From assembly GCA_963751165.1 (NCBI GenBank), contig CAVVTP010000006.1, positions 62,001 through 126,000 on the forward strand: a stretch of 64,000 nucleotides of DNA, read 5' to 3'. Within the stretch, counting starts at the first letter, position 1. The number at the start of each line of letters is the position of its first letter. The position numbers and the translations under genes were made by a program. Positions 54,274 to 62,924 of this stretch are shown piece after piece. The notes under the pieces were generated by a model. It had not been told where the DNA came from. It searched no databases and saw only the letters and a program-made list of their open reading frames with translations. The DNA comes from Roseiarcus sp963751165 (GTDB taxonomy: Bacteria > Pseudomonadota > Alphaproteobacteria > Rhizobiales > Beijerinckiaceae).

Positions 54274-55825
54274 TTATCGGCCGCCGAGAGAGAATGCGTA
54301 GAGCTTGTCGTTGTCTCCGCCACGATAGCCGGATCCCCAAAAGACGGTTCCGCCGACGATTGCTGCGCCGGACGCGACCGCTCCGCCGCTGGCGAATGTC
54401 CAGAGCACGGCGCCGGTTTCCGCATTGAGCGCGTACATGTTGTTTCCGTCTCCGATCAGAGATCCGGCATAGATCGACTCCGTTGGCGACAGACATGGCG
54501 CCGGTGTCGATGGCCTGTTGCGGGTCGGCGGTTCGCCAGAGAACCTTGCCGCTTGCCGCGTCAATGGCCGCCCAAAAGCCGCCTTTCGTCGTCGTCTGGG
54601 ACCCGTCCGCCGCATCCATGGCGACTGGCTCATGGTTCCGGTTGCCGATGGAGACATAGATGCGCTTCCCATCGGTTGCCGAGCCCCACATCATTCCCCC
54701 GAGCCTACTGCCCGGCCCGACGTCGGCTTTCCACAGGACCTCACCTGTCTTCGGATCCAGCGCCCAATAGATCCCACTCTTCTGGCCGGCGCCGAGCACG
54801 GTCGCGGGGCGCCCGTCGATCGTCGTCGTGTACAGGTTCGGGCCTTGAGCAAAGTCGTAGTCGGGACCGTCCTCGTGGTCGAAATTGGTCGACATGTCGG
54901 CGGGGAGGGTCGGGGTGGACCAGGCGATCCGTCCGGTCTTCAGGTCGAGCGCGACGATGCTGTCGATGCGATCGTCGGCCGCGTCCGGCTTGCAGTTCCC
55001 GCGATCCGCGGCGCGGCACACGCCTTCGGGAACCGAATAATTGTTGCCGGTCGTGACATAGAGGAGCCCGGTATCATGGTCGACGACCGGCGTGCTTCCC
55101 CAGACAGCGCCGCCCGTATAGCCTTTCGGAACCATGTAAGCCTTCCACAGAAGCTTGCCCGTCCCGGCTTCGAGCGCCACGACGCTGCCTCGAAACGTGG
55201 GCGGGGTTTTCACGGCTTCGTCCCTGGATGAAGTTCCGACATAGACGACGCCGTCATCCGCGACCGGCGAACTGGTGATGATGGCTTCCGGATCGTCTTC
55301 CACTTGCGTGCGCCACAAGGGGCGTCCGGCGACAGCGTCGATGCCGAGCATGAAGGCGCCTGTCGGGTTGTGGACAGTCTGCACGCCCTGACCGGTGATA
55401 AGCGTGCCTTTCCAGTACGCCGGCGCGGTGCGCGAGACATCGCCTGGTATCCCACTGTAGGTACTGATCTCCTTGTTCCACAGAACCTTGCCGTCAGCTG
55501 CGTCGACGGCAAACAACATGCCGCCATAATCGGGAACGTAGACTGTACCGCCGACGACTGCGGGCGTGGTGGTGACGTTTCCTTTCGTAGTCAGGACCCA
55601 ACGCGGCGCGAGATTCGCGACGTTGGAGGGCCCGATGCTTCGCTCATCCGGCGCATTCCGCGTGTTGTGCAGATTCTGCCCCGCCATCGGCCAGGGAACG
55701 GCGTCATTCGCGGCCGCGCAACCGATGGACATGGCGAAAGCAAACAGAGGCCCGGCAGCCCAGGCGATGCAGTCCCGCGATGGCCTTGCCGCTCTTGGCG
55801 CGCGGCTCCGACATGCATGCTGCAT
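54274..55825 (-). CDS. PQQ-repeat beta-propeller dehydrogenase (polyvinyl-alcohol-dehydrogenase type), frameshifted
   Basis: The periplasmic quinoprotein starts with a signal peptide (Arg-rich head, hydrophobic core, AAAND near residue 40). Tandem propeller blades follow with motifs such as AVDAADGKVLWNKE, VALEAGTGKLLWKAY and WALDPKTGEVLWKADVG. The last blade lies in another frame (IYAGSLIGDGNNMYALNAET to FSLGGR). Removing one base near 54474-54476 joins them; the span is 3n+1 and the corrected length is 516 residues. No haem CxxCH motif was seen, so it lacks the fused cytochrome of some relatives. AAGGAGAG precedes the start. Confidence 0.82.
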
Positions 55826-56135
55826 GTTCTCTCCTTTTGAATGCCGCGACTTCAGGAGGAAGTCGGCGCCCACAGGGTCAAGCCCGAGTGCATCGACCGC
55901 GTCTGCAGTCCAGTCCCCGACTTAGGGAAAGTCGAAGCCGTTGTCATTCCAAGCTGCATTATCCGAGGGCCTCTCTTGAACAAGCCGATGGCGCTCGACA
56001 AGCTCGAGACGTTCCTCGAGAGATGGACTCGGCAAGCCTTACCGTCCCCGGCGGCACATTCCTTCGTGCGACCGGAACTGGGACCCTCCGTAGGAGTTGC
56101 CCTTGCACGGGCGGAACACCTCCTGGAGGAAATCC
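55826..56135. other. Divergent intergenic region
   Basis: The 310 bases separate the quinoprotein gene (minus) from a small secreted-protein gene (plus) and should contain both promoters. A plus-strand frame passing through it (for example EAVVIPSCIIRGPLLNKPMA) matches no family I recognise and lacks a start signal. No hairpin or operator stands out. Confidence 0.35.
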
Positions 56136-56717
56136 ATGACTTTCACCAAATTAGCCTGCGCGTTACTCTTGACTACCGGACTGGCCGCACCCGTATGGGC
56201 GGCACCAGGCGACGCTGGCAGCGGCCCCACGACCGGCGCGACGGCCACGAACGACTCCGGCAGCGGCCCGACCAATGGCGTCGCAACGATGAACAAGTCT
56301 TCCAACGGCCAGAACACGACCAATGGCCAGAACATGACCAGCGGCCAGAGCTGGATGAACAAGCATAACGAAACGAACGGCGACATGACCGCCGGGCCCG
56401 GCGGCATGCGAGTCAGTCAGAAACTCCGGAACGATCTCAGCAAGGCCGGCTTCACCGACATCAAGATCATGCCCCAGTCCTTCATGGTGCGCGCCAAGGA
56501 CTCCCAGGGCAACCCGGTGATGATGGTGATCAATCCGGATTCCGTCACCGCGATCACCGAGCAGACCGAGAGCACCAACTCGGCAAGCAACTCCACTCAC
56601 GGCGCAACGGGCAACACCGGCGCCAACAATACCAACAACAGCGCCGGCGCGACCCCCGGTCCGGGTTCAACCGGCGGCTCCCAGCCCGTCACCCCCGGCG
56701 GGGCGACAAAGCCATAA
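56136..56717 (+). CDS. Secreted Asn/Gly/Thr-rich hypothetical protein
   Basis: The 193-residue protein has a signal peptide (TFTKLACALLLTTGLAAPVW, cleavage after AWA). Two low-complexity regions rich in Asn, Gly, Thr and Ser flank a compact core at about residues 88-140. The core reads QKLRNDLSKAGFTDIKIMPQ and SFMVRAKDSQGNPVMMVINP. Similar cores occur in small exported proteins of related bacteria, but no function is known to me. GGAGGAAATCC precedes the ATG. Exported location is inferred. Confidence 0.7.
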   Translation: MTFTKLACALLLTTGLAAPVWAAPGDAGSGPTTGATATNDSGSGPTNGVATMNKSSNGQNTTNGQNMTSGQSWMNKHNETNGDMTAGPGGMRVSQKLRNDLSKAGFTDIKIMPQSFMVRAKDSQGNPVMMVINPDSVTAITEQTESTNSASNSTHGATGNTGANNTNNSAGATPGPGSTGGSQPVTPGGATKP

Positions 56718-56718
56718 C

Positions 56719-57135
56719 TCACCCGAAGCCTCTCCCGGCTGGTCCCGGCTCGAGCCGGATCAGTCGGGAATCCTCAACGGCCGCCTGACGGTGCTTGACC
56801 GCCTCGCGATAGATTGGGTCGCGGATCATCGCTACGAAGGCAGCGACGTCTGGATATTGTGCAATAAAGCAACGGTCCCAGCGCTCCTCGGACGGGCCGA
56901 TCAGCATCAGTTCGAATTTGCCGCTCCAGACGATCGAGCCGCCCAGGCGGCGAAAGACCGGCCCGCTCTCGCGCCCGTAGGCCGCATAGGCCTCCGCCCC
57001 GCTCGCCGCCCGACCGTCGGGATAGGCCGCCTGCTCGCGCAGGCGCACGAGGTTGAGCATATCGATTGGACCCTCCCGATCCGCGGCGCGGAAGGCCGCA
57101 AAGCCTTCCTTGGTTGGATCGATAAAGCCGGTCAT
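56719..57135 (-). CDS. DUF1330-type dimeric alpha-beta-barrel protein
   Basis: The 138-residue protein has PIDMLNLVRLREQAAYPDGR, YAAYGRESGPVFRRLGGSIV and the C-terminal FIAQYPDVAAFVAMIRDPIYREAVKHRQAAVEDSRLIR pattern of the DUF1330 ferredoxin-like fold. Relatives are small cytoplasmic proteins of unknown or monooxygenase-like function. The start at 57135 has GGGAGGG before it. It follows ureG on the same strand after 58 bases. Confidence 0.75.
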   Translation of the reverse strand: MTGFIDPTKEGFAAFRAADREGPIDMLNLVRLREQAAYPDGRAASGAEAYAAYGRESGPVFRRLGGSIVWSGKFELMLIGPSEERWDRCFIAQYPDVAAFVAMIRDPIYREAVKHRQAAVEDSRLIRLEPGPAGRGFG

Positions 57136-57193
57136 GAGCACGCCCTCCCGCACGACAGCGATGGCTTGACAACCTTAGTGAGAGTCCTCGCAA

Positions 57194-57811
57194 TCACGCC
57201 GCCAACCCCCCTTTGTCGCGCAAAAACGCGATCACCTGATCGACACTTTCGCCGGTCTTCATGTTGGCCATGGCGAACGGGCGTCCCTTTCGCTGCACCT
57301 TCGCGTCGCGGGCCATCACCTCGAGGGAGGCGCCGACGAAGGGGGCGAGGTCGATCTTGTTGATCACGAGAAGGTCCGAGCGGGTGATGCCGGGGCCGCC
57401 CTTGCGCGGGATCTTTTCGCCGCCCGAGACGTCGATGACATAGATCGTGAGGTCGGCGAGTTCGGGCGAGAAGGTGGCGGCGAGGTTATCGCCGCCCAAT
57501 TCGATCAGGATCACGTCCAGGTTCGGGAAGCGCCTGCGCATCTCGGCGATCGCGGCGAGATTGATAGACGCGTCCTCGCGGATCGCGGTATGCGGGCATC
57601 CCCCCGTCTCGACGCCCATGATGCGCTCGGCCGGCAGCGCGCCCGCTTCGACCAGAATCCGCGCGTCCTCCTTGGTGTAGATGTCGTTGGTGATGGCGGC
57701 GATTTCCAGTCTGTCGCGCAGCCGCTTGCAGAGCTGCTCCATCAGCGCCGTCTTGCCGGAACCTACCGGGCCGCCGACACCGACGCGGAGGGGTTGCTTG
57801 GGGGTGGTCAT
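57194..57811 (-). CDS. ureG: Urease accessory GTPase UreG
   Basis: The 205-residue SIMIBI GTPase couples GTP hydrolysis to nickel delivery into urease. The P-loop GGPVGSGKT is at residues 13-21. Also present are TNDIYTKEDA, ETGGCPHTAIREDASIN with the metal-binding Cys-Pro-His, ELGGDNLAATFSPELAD and the base-recognition motif NKIDLAPFVGA. No urease structural or other accessory gene is visible on either side, so it is either the edge of a dispersed set or a lone copy. Confidence 0.95.
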   Translation of the reverse strand: MTTPKQPLRVGVGGPVGSGKTALMEQLCKRLRDRLEIAAITNDIYTKEDARILVEAGALPAERIMGVETGGCPHTAIREDASINLAAIAEMRRRFPNLDVILIELGGDNLAATFSPELADLTIYVIDVSGGEKIPRKGGPGITRSDLLVINKIDLAPFVGASLEVMARDAKVQRKGRPFAMANMKTGESVDQVIAFLRDKGGLAA

Positions 57812-58010
57812 GCGCGTTCTCCGGGAGGGCGCCCTGCGCCGGCGAGCGAAGATTACGTGGAAATCCGCTCCCAGACGAGTTCGCCCGCGACGTCGCTCGC
57901 GCCTCCGTCGAAAGAGAGGCGTCTTTTTGACGCCCTATCGCGGCCGTCCCCCACATAACCCGGCGAGAGACGGGCGTTCATTCGAATGTCTCACGCGGGA
58001 GAATTGGTTC

Positions 58011-58217
58011 TCAAGAGCCGCTCTTCGACCCCTGCGACAGGCCTCCGTGAGGATGACGCCTGTCGCCGCGCCGGTTCGACCGCCGGACATAGGTGATGGC
58101 CGCCTCGGGATGCTGATGCTTGGCCTTCAGGGCGGCGATGAGCGCGTCCTCGGCCTCGATGGTGAGCGTCTCGGAGCGGTCGCGGAGCCTGAGCCCAACC
58201 GTGTGTTCAATGGCCAT
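58011..58217 (-). CDS. Small conserved hypothetical protein
   Basis: The 68-residue protein (start at 58217, GGAGGCGG upstream) has an amphipathic core (RLRDRSETLTIEAEDALIAA, LKAKHQHPEAAITYVRRSNR) and a very basic C-terminus containing RGDRRHPHGG. I recall similar short proteins in related bacteria but no known function. The composition suggests nucleic-acid or anion binding. It lies upstream of ureG on the same strand. Confidence 0.55.
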   Translation of the reverse strand: MAIEHTVGLRLRDRSETLTIEAEDALIAALKAKHQHPEAAITYVRRSNRRGDRRHPHGGLSQGSKSGS

Positions 58218-58518
58218 GTCCGCCTCCGATCGTGACGACGCCGCAGCCGAAGCGCTGACCCAGGGAGAGGACAACGTTCGAGGCAGACGAATAGCACGGG
58301 AGCGCATGCGCTTGGAGTCGGAAGCGTGATCCGGCCGAGCCGACAGGAGGGACGTCTGCCTCGCCCCATCCCTTCGAGCGAGATGGTGGAAGCGCCGCTC
58401 TCGTCGGCGAATACGAGTTTGGCTGAATCAAGATCGAGTTGGAGGGCGAACCATCCCGGCGCTGGTAAGGAATCTCCGGGCGCCGCTGCCCCCCAGCGTG
58501 GGCAGGCAGAACAATCTC

Positions 58519-58553
58519 TTGACAAGAGCTCCAAATTGGTTCATGTTATGTTC
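58519..58553 (+). promoter_or_regulatory. SOS-type promoter with LexA box
   Basis: GTTCATGTTATGTTC at 58539-58553 is an exact GTTC-N7-GTTC, the direct-repeat LexA site of alphaproteobacteria. TTGACA at 58519-58524 provides a -35 element, and the LexA box overlaps the expected -10 position. The promoter points to the plus strand, where no intact gene follows for nearly 1 kb. Confidence 0.6.
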
Positions 58554-58930
58554 TACAGCTCCAAAATCGAGATCGTCCTTGTCCGCTCCCTCGAACCTCC
58601 CCCGACCCCTGCAGCAGAAACCTCTCGCGGCCCTCTCACGCTTGCGTACCGAAGAAATTATTATGCTTAGATGTTGATCAATGCGCCCAGGACCGCGCCT
58701 TGGGCGTCATGGAGAAGTTTTCAGCTGTTCAGCCCGGCAATTTCTAATCGTAAAGGATTGATACATATAGAATTCCCGGTGGAATTTTCGGAAAGAATCG
58801 GCCAGAAATTGATCGTTTTCGGCACCATTTGGATGGCCTAAGAGAAGTATTCGGCAGCCTTTGGGAGCTTTCCGATCTTCGCCGTCCAGCCCCGACATGG
58901 CGCGACGTTTCCAGCCGATCGGAAGCTGCT
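58554..58930. other. Region after the SOS promoter without an intact gene
   Basis: The region 58218-58930 has no long gene. Immediately after the LexA box a 32-codon plus-strand frame (58579-58677, TTG start) reads LSAPSNLPRPLQQKPLAALS then RLRTEE before a stop. It loosely resembles the N-terminus of ImuA, the first gene of SOS mutagenesis cassettes. The rest, through 58930, shows no recognisable feature. Confidence 0.3.
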
Positions 58931-59362
58931 TTAGCCGGCGCGGACCAGAATCCGCACCTGCTTCTCCGGCGGCGTTCGCTCCCAGGGCCTGAAATAGCCG
59001 AACGCAACCCCCGTCTCGCCGATGCGCTTGACCCAGAACCGAAACGTCTCACGGCACAGGAAGCCAACCATGTTCCGGCCCGGCTTCGGCTCGAACTGCA
59101 CGTCTGGCTCACCGAGTCCCTGAAGGACGGAGGAGTCGAACTGCAGGAGCCGCCAACGGCAGCCCGAACCCGGTTGGGTCCGAAGAGCTACGGTGAATTC
59201 CATTCCTGGCGCGAGCGACACCGTCGTTCCGTCGTCGGCCTCGGAAGCCCCGGCGCTCTCGATAATGCTCAATTTCTCGCCCTGGGATTCCGGCCTGTCC
59301 GCCGCGTTGGCCACGGGCGTGACGGCAAACATCGCCACCGCCAGTCGTGTCGTCAACCGCAT
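58931..59362 (-). CDS. Chagasin-like (I42 family) protease inhibitor, secreted
   Basis: The 143-residue protein has a signal peptide (RLTTRLAVAMFAVTPVANA) and a C-terminal immunoglobulin-like domain. It carries the three I42 loop motifs in order: TQPGSGCRWR in place of NPTTGY, GRNMVGFLCRETFRF for the G-rich loop, and YFRPWE for the RPW loop. These inhibitors block papain-like cysteine proteases. The replaced first loop suggests altered specificity. The start at 59362 is preferred because it opens with the signal peptide; an in-frame ATG at 59413 is an alternative. Confidence 0.7.
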   Translation of the reverse strand: MRLTTRLAVAMFAVTPVANAADRPESQGEKLSIIESAGASEADDGTTVSLAPGMEFTVALRTQPGSGCRWRLLQFDSSVLQGLGEPDVQFEPKPGRNMVGFLCRETFRFWVKRIGETGVAFGYFRPWERTPPEKQVRILVRAG

Positions 59363-59548
59363 CCCTTCGTCCCCGGTCACGGAGCCATTCCCCCAAATCT
59401 TAGCCAGCTCCACGCGTCTTGCAAGGCGGGCCTCCCGATCGCCCAGGCCGCCGGCTTGATCCGGGTGAGGGCGGTAAGATGCTTGAGGAAGGCGTTTTCC
59501 TGCGGGCTCATCCCGTGCGATAAATCAGCAAAGGACCCGTGCTCGCCC

Positions 59549-61348
59549 ATGCCGATTCGCCGTCTGGATCCGCTTCTCGTCGATCGTATCGCCGCGGGCG
59601 AAGTGATTGAGCGGCCGGCCGCGGCAGTGAAAGAGCTGATCGAGAACGCCCTTGACGCCGGCGCGTCGGCGGTGGAGGTCGCGATCGAGGCAGGCGGGCG
59701 GCGCCTCATCCGCGTCGCCGACGACGGGCGCGGCATGGACGGAGCCGACCTCGTCCTTTCGGTCGAACGACATGCGACCTCGAAAATTCCCGAAGGGGAT
59801 CTGGCCGCGATCACCACTTTCGGCTTTCGCGGCGAGGCCTTGCCCTCGATCGCCTCGGTGACGCGGCTCGAGATCCGCACCCGCGCGCAGGGCGCGCCGA
59901 CGGCCCTGAGGCTCGTCGTCGAGGATGGGGCGAAGGGCCCGATCGAACCCTGCGCGGGAGGGATCGGAACGAGGGTCGAGGCGCGCGATCTCTTCGCCGC
60001 GACCCCGGCGAGGCTCAAGTTCCTGAAATCCGACCGGAGCGAAGCGCAGGCGGCGGCTGACGCGGTGAAGCGCCTCGCGCTCAGCCACCCCGAGACCCGT
60101 TTCGCCTTCGCAACTGACATCGGCTCGGGCTTCGACTGGCCGGCTGCTGGCGCCGGCGAAGCGGGAAGGGTCGAGCGCCTGCGCCAAGCGCTGGGCCGCG
60201 ACTTCGCCGAGAATTCGCTCGGCCTCGATGCGGTGCGCGAGGGGGTTCGGCTCACCGGGCGGATCGGGCTCCCGACCTTCAGCCGGACGAACGCGCTCGC
60301 CCAGTACGTCTTCGTCAACGGCCGCGCGGTGCGCGACAAGACCCTCGCCGGGGCGGTCCGGGCGGCCTACATGGATTTCCTGCCCGCCGACCGGCACGCG
60401 ATCGTCGCGCTGTTCGTCGAATGCAACTCGCGCGAGGTCGACGTCAACGTCCACCCTGCCAAGGCCGAAGTGCGCTTCCGCGACGCGGGCCTCGTGCGCG
60501 GTCTCGTTGTCGGAGCGGTCAAGCAGCGGCTCATGGAGGCGTTCCATCGCGCTTCGACCACCGGCGGGACGGCGACCGTACTCGCCTTGCGCCCGCCGCA
60601 GGCATTCCGGTCGGCGGCGCCGGCCCGCGGCTGGGACTGGCGCGCCTCTCCTGCCGCGCCTGCGCTGGCGCAAGGGCTCGCGCCGGGCTTCACCGAGCCG
60701 GCGCAGGCGCGCTTCGCATTCGCTCCCGCCGCGCCCCCGGTGGCTGAGCCCGAGCCAGGCGATCTTGCCGCCCCGCTCGGCGCGGCGCGGGCGCAGGTGC
60801 ACAATTGCTATATCATCGCCCAGACGGCCGACGGGGTCGTCATCGTCGACCAGCACGCGGCTCACGAGCGCATCGTCTACGAGACGCTTAAGCGCCAGCG
60901 CGAGGGACGGGGCATCGAGCGGCAGGTTCTCCTGACGCCGCTCGTCGTCGACCTCGACCCGGACGCCGCCGCGCTGATCGAGGCGCATGCCCAGGATCTC
61001 GCCGCGCTCGGGCTCATCGTCGAGGCCTTCGGCTACGGCGCGGTCCTGGTGCGCGAGGCGCCCGCCATTCTTGCAGCAGGGGATCTCGCCGGCTTGGTCC
61101 GCGACCTCGTCGCCGATCTCGCCGCCGAGGACGGGGCGCAGAGCCTCGCCCGTCGGCTCGATCGGTTTCTTGGGACGTTCGCCTGCCGCCATTCGGTGCG
61201 CGCGGGTCGGCCGTTGAAGCCTGAGGAGATGAACGCACTCTTGCGCGAGATGGAGGCGACGCCGGGGGCCGGCCAGTGCAACCATGGGCGCCCGACCTAT
61301 GTCGAGCTGAAACTTGCCGACATCGAGCGCCTTTTCGGACGAAGGTAA
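59549..61348 (+). CDS. mutL: DNA mismatch repair protein MutL
   Basis: The 599-residue protein couples mismatch recognition by MutS to strand removal. The GHKL ATPase domain has ELIENALDAGAS, VADDGRGMDGADL and TTFGFRGEALPSIASV. The transducer domain has FVNGRAVRDKTLAGAVR and VDVNVHPAKAEVRF. A Pro/Ala-rich linker leads to the dimerisation domain, with VIVDQHAAHERIVYE and CNHGRPTYVEL. No DQHAxxExxxxE-type endonuclease site is certain beyond DQHAAHERI. The start at 59549 is the family start (MPIRRLDPLLVDRIAAGEVI). Confidence 0.97.
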   Translation: MPIRRLDPLLVDRIAAGEVIERPAAAVKELIENALDAGASAVEVAIEAGGRRLIRVADDGRGMDGADLVLSVERHATSKIPEGDLAAITTFGFRGEALPSIASVTRLEIRTRAQGAPTALRLVVEDGAKGPIEPCAGGIGTRVEARDLFAATPARLKFLKSDRSEAQAAADAVKRLALSHPETRFAFATDIGSGFDWPAAGAGEAGRVERLRQALGRDFAENSLGLDAVREGVRLTGRIGLPTFSRTNALAQYVFVNGRAVRDKTLAGAVRAAYMDFLPADRHAIVALFVECNSREVDVNVHPAKAEVRFRDAGLVRGLVVGAVKQRLMEAFHRASTTGGTATVLALRPPQAFRSAAPARGWDWRASPAAPALAQGLAPGFTEPAQARFAFAPAAPPVAEPEPGDLAAPLGAARAQVHNCYIIAQTADGVVIVDQHAAHERIVYETLKRQREGRGIERQVLLTPLVVDLDPDAAALIEAHAQDLAALGLIVEAFGYGAVLVREAPAILAAGDLAGLVRDLVADLAAEDGAQSLARRLDRFLGTFACRHSVRAGRPLKPEEMNALLREMEATPGAGQCNHGRPTYVELKLADIERLFGRR

Positions 61349-61367
61349 CTTTTGGCCGCAATTCGTC

Positions 61368-61391
61368 AGGCCCTAAGGATTCTTAGGGCCT
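61368..61391 (+). terminator. Hairpin after mutL
   Basis: AGGCCCTAAG (61368-61377) and CTTAGGGCCT (61382-61391) form a perfect ten-pair stem with a four-base loop, 19 bases after the mutL stop. The T-tract is weak (TAGTTCG). It is probably the mutL terminator. Confidence 0.6.
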
Positions 61392-61536
61392 TAGTTCGCG
61401 GCCGCGGGGACGGTTGGATGGAAAAGCCCAGTGACTATCGGCGATCGTGGGCCGACCGTTCACGTCGTCGCCGGCATGGAGCGTCCGCAGCTGCGTCTGA
61501 ACGGACTTCGAATCTGGCCTGCACCCGGCAGCGCGC

Positions 61537-62199
61537 ATGAGCGATGCGTCGCGGATCGTCACCGTTTGGGACGTTCCCATAAGGCTCTTCCATTGGCTAG
61601 CCGCGGCGCTTGTGGCCGCGGCCTATGCGACCTGGCGATTGAACTGGATGGAGTGGCACGCGCGGGTCGGCGATGCGTTGCTCGCTTTGCTGCTGTTTCG
61701 ACTGCTGTGGGGCTTTTTCGGCAGCGACACGGCGCGGTTCTCCCGCTTTGTCGCCTCGCCGCGGATAGTGGCGCAACACCTGAAATTTGCGCTTTTGCGG
61801 GAGCCCGACCGGCAGATTGGTCATAACCCTGCCGGGGGCTGGATGGTGCTCCTCCTGCTCCTGCTGCTTCTTGTCGAGACGCTGACCGGCATTTACGTCG
61901 CCAACGACGTCGCCGATGTCGGACGGTTCACCGAGGTTGTCCCGGCCTCCGTCGCCAACGCGATCGAGACGTCGCACGCGATCGTCTGGGACGTGCTGCT
62001 GGCGGCGATCGTTCTGCATGTGCTGGCGATTTTCGGCTACGCTGCGGCGAAGGGACAGAACCTGTTGCGTCCGATGATCACCGGGACAAAGGTTATGCCG
62101 ACGAACCTGCCCGCGCCACGGCTCGCAAGCCCGGCGCGGGCGGCGCTCCTGTTCGTCGGCGCCGCCGCCGCCACCGCCCTGATCGCCAACCTGCTGTAA
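61537..62199 (+). CDS. Cytochrome b561-type membrane protein
   Basis: The 220-residue protein has four or five membrane helices with paired His residues expected to bind haem b: RLFHWLAA in helix 1, EWHARVG and later SHAIVWDVLLAAIVLHVLAIF. It belongs to the Ni/Fe-hydrogenase b-type cytochrome / cytochrome b561 family. Such proteins pass electrons between quinone and periplasmic partners. No partner redox subunit is adjacent, so the electron donor is unknown. Confidence 0.82.
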   Translation: MSDASRIVTVWDVPIRLFHWLAAALVAAAYATWRLNWMEWHARVGDALLALLLFRLLWGFFGSDTARFSRFVASPRIVAQHLKFALLREPDRQIGHNPAGGWMVLLLLLLLLVETLTGIYVANDVADVGRFTEVVPASVANAIETSHAIVWDVLLAAIVLHVLAIFGYAAAKGQNLLRPMITGTKVMPTNLPAPRLASPARAALLFVGAAAATALIANLL

Positions 62200-62205
62200 T
62201 CCCGA

Positions 62206-62664
62206 TCAACCTTTCGGCGGGACCACCTGACCGCGGATCTCGCCCGCGGGATGCGATTGGGTGTGCACGTTCACGTACCACTCGCCGGCGAGGAACTGCT
62301 GCGCCTGCTGAGGAGTGAGCGTCGCATTGCCCGTTATCGGGCTTGAGGGTGGGGTCGTCTTGGAGGTGAGCCATATTACAACCGGCGCATTCTGGCCTTG
62401 CTTGGCGGGCCCATGGAAATGCGCCATCGTGACCGGACTCGACAGCCCACCATAGGTGATGTTCCAGGTCACCACCCGGGTCGACGGGTCCCAGGTTAGA
62501 TCGGCTGTTCCGCTGCCGCTCGTGTCCACCGGCGGCACGCTTTGCGCCCCGGTCAGCGGAACCTTGAAGGAAACGGACGCAGCTTGAGCCGCCCCCGCCC
62601 ACGCGAGCCCCATCGCCGAAACAACGGAAATGACAACTCGCCGAGAAATCCTAACGTCATCCAT
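62206..62664 (-). CDS. Secreted CHRD-domain protein
   Basis: The 152-residue protein has a signal peptide (ISRRVVISVVSAMGLAWA, cleaved after AQA). One CHRD domain follows with the pattern LTGAQSVPPVDTSGSGTADL, MAHFHGPAKQGQNAPVV and the terminal YVNVHTQSHPAGEIRGQVV. CHRD domains were named from chordin and are common in exported bacterial proteins of unknown role. GGGAGGCG precedes the ATG. It converges on the cytochrome b gene, seven bases apart. Confidence 0.88.
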   Translation of the reverse strand: MDDVRISRRVVISVVSAMGLAWAGAAQAASVSFKVPLTGAQSVPPVDTSGSGTADLTWDPSTRVVTWNITYGGLSSPVTMAHFHGPAKQGQNAPVVIWLTSKTTPPSSPITGNATLTPQQAQQFLAGEWYVNVHTQSHPAGEIRGQVVPPKG

Positions 62665-62924
62665 CTTCGCCTCCCTTGGGCCGAACGCAACGAAGAGCCG
62701 ACCATACACCAGGCCGAGGGACAGTTTCATCCACGATTTGCCACGAACCGAACGCCCTTTCACCGACTTGCCGAGTATGTGATGATGCCGACGAGTGTGG
62801 AAGGGAGGGCGCGTGCAATGCGCCGCGGCTTCGCGGGGTCTATTTGCTTCGAATTTTCCTGCGGCCGTCAGCCTGGACCGCCGGTTGCGCTGGCGGAAGG
62901 GGCGATAGGCCGGTGGACTTGAAC

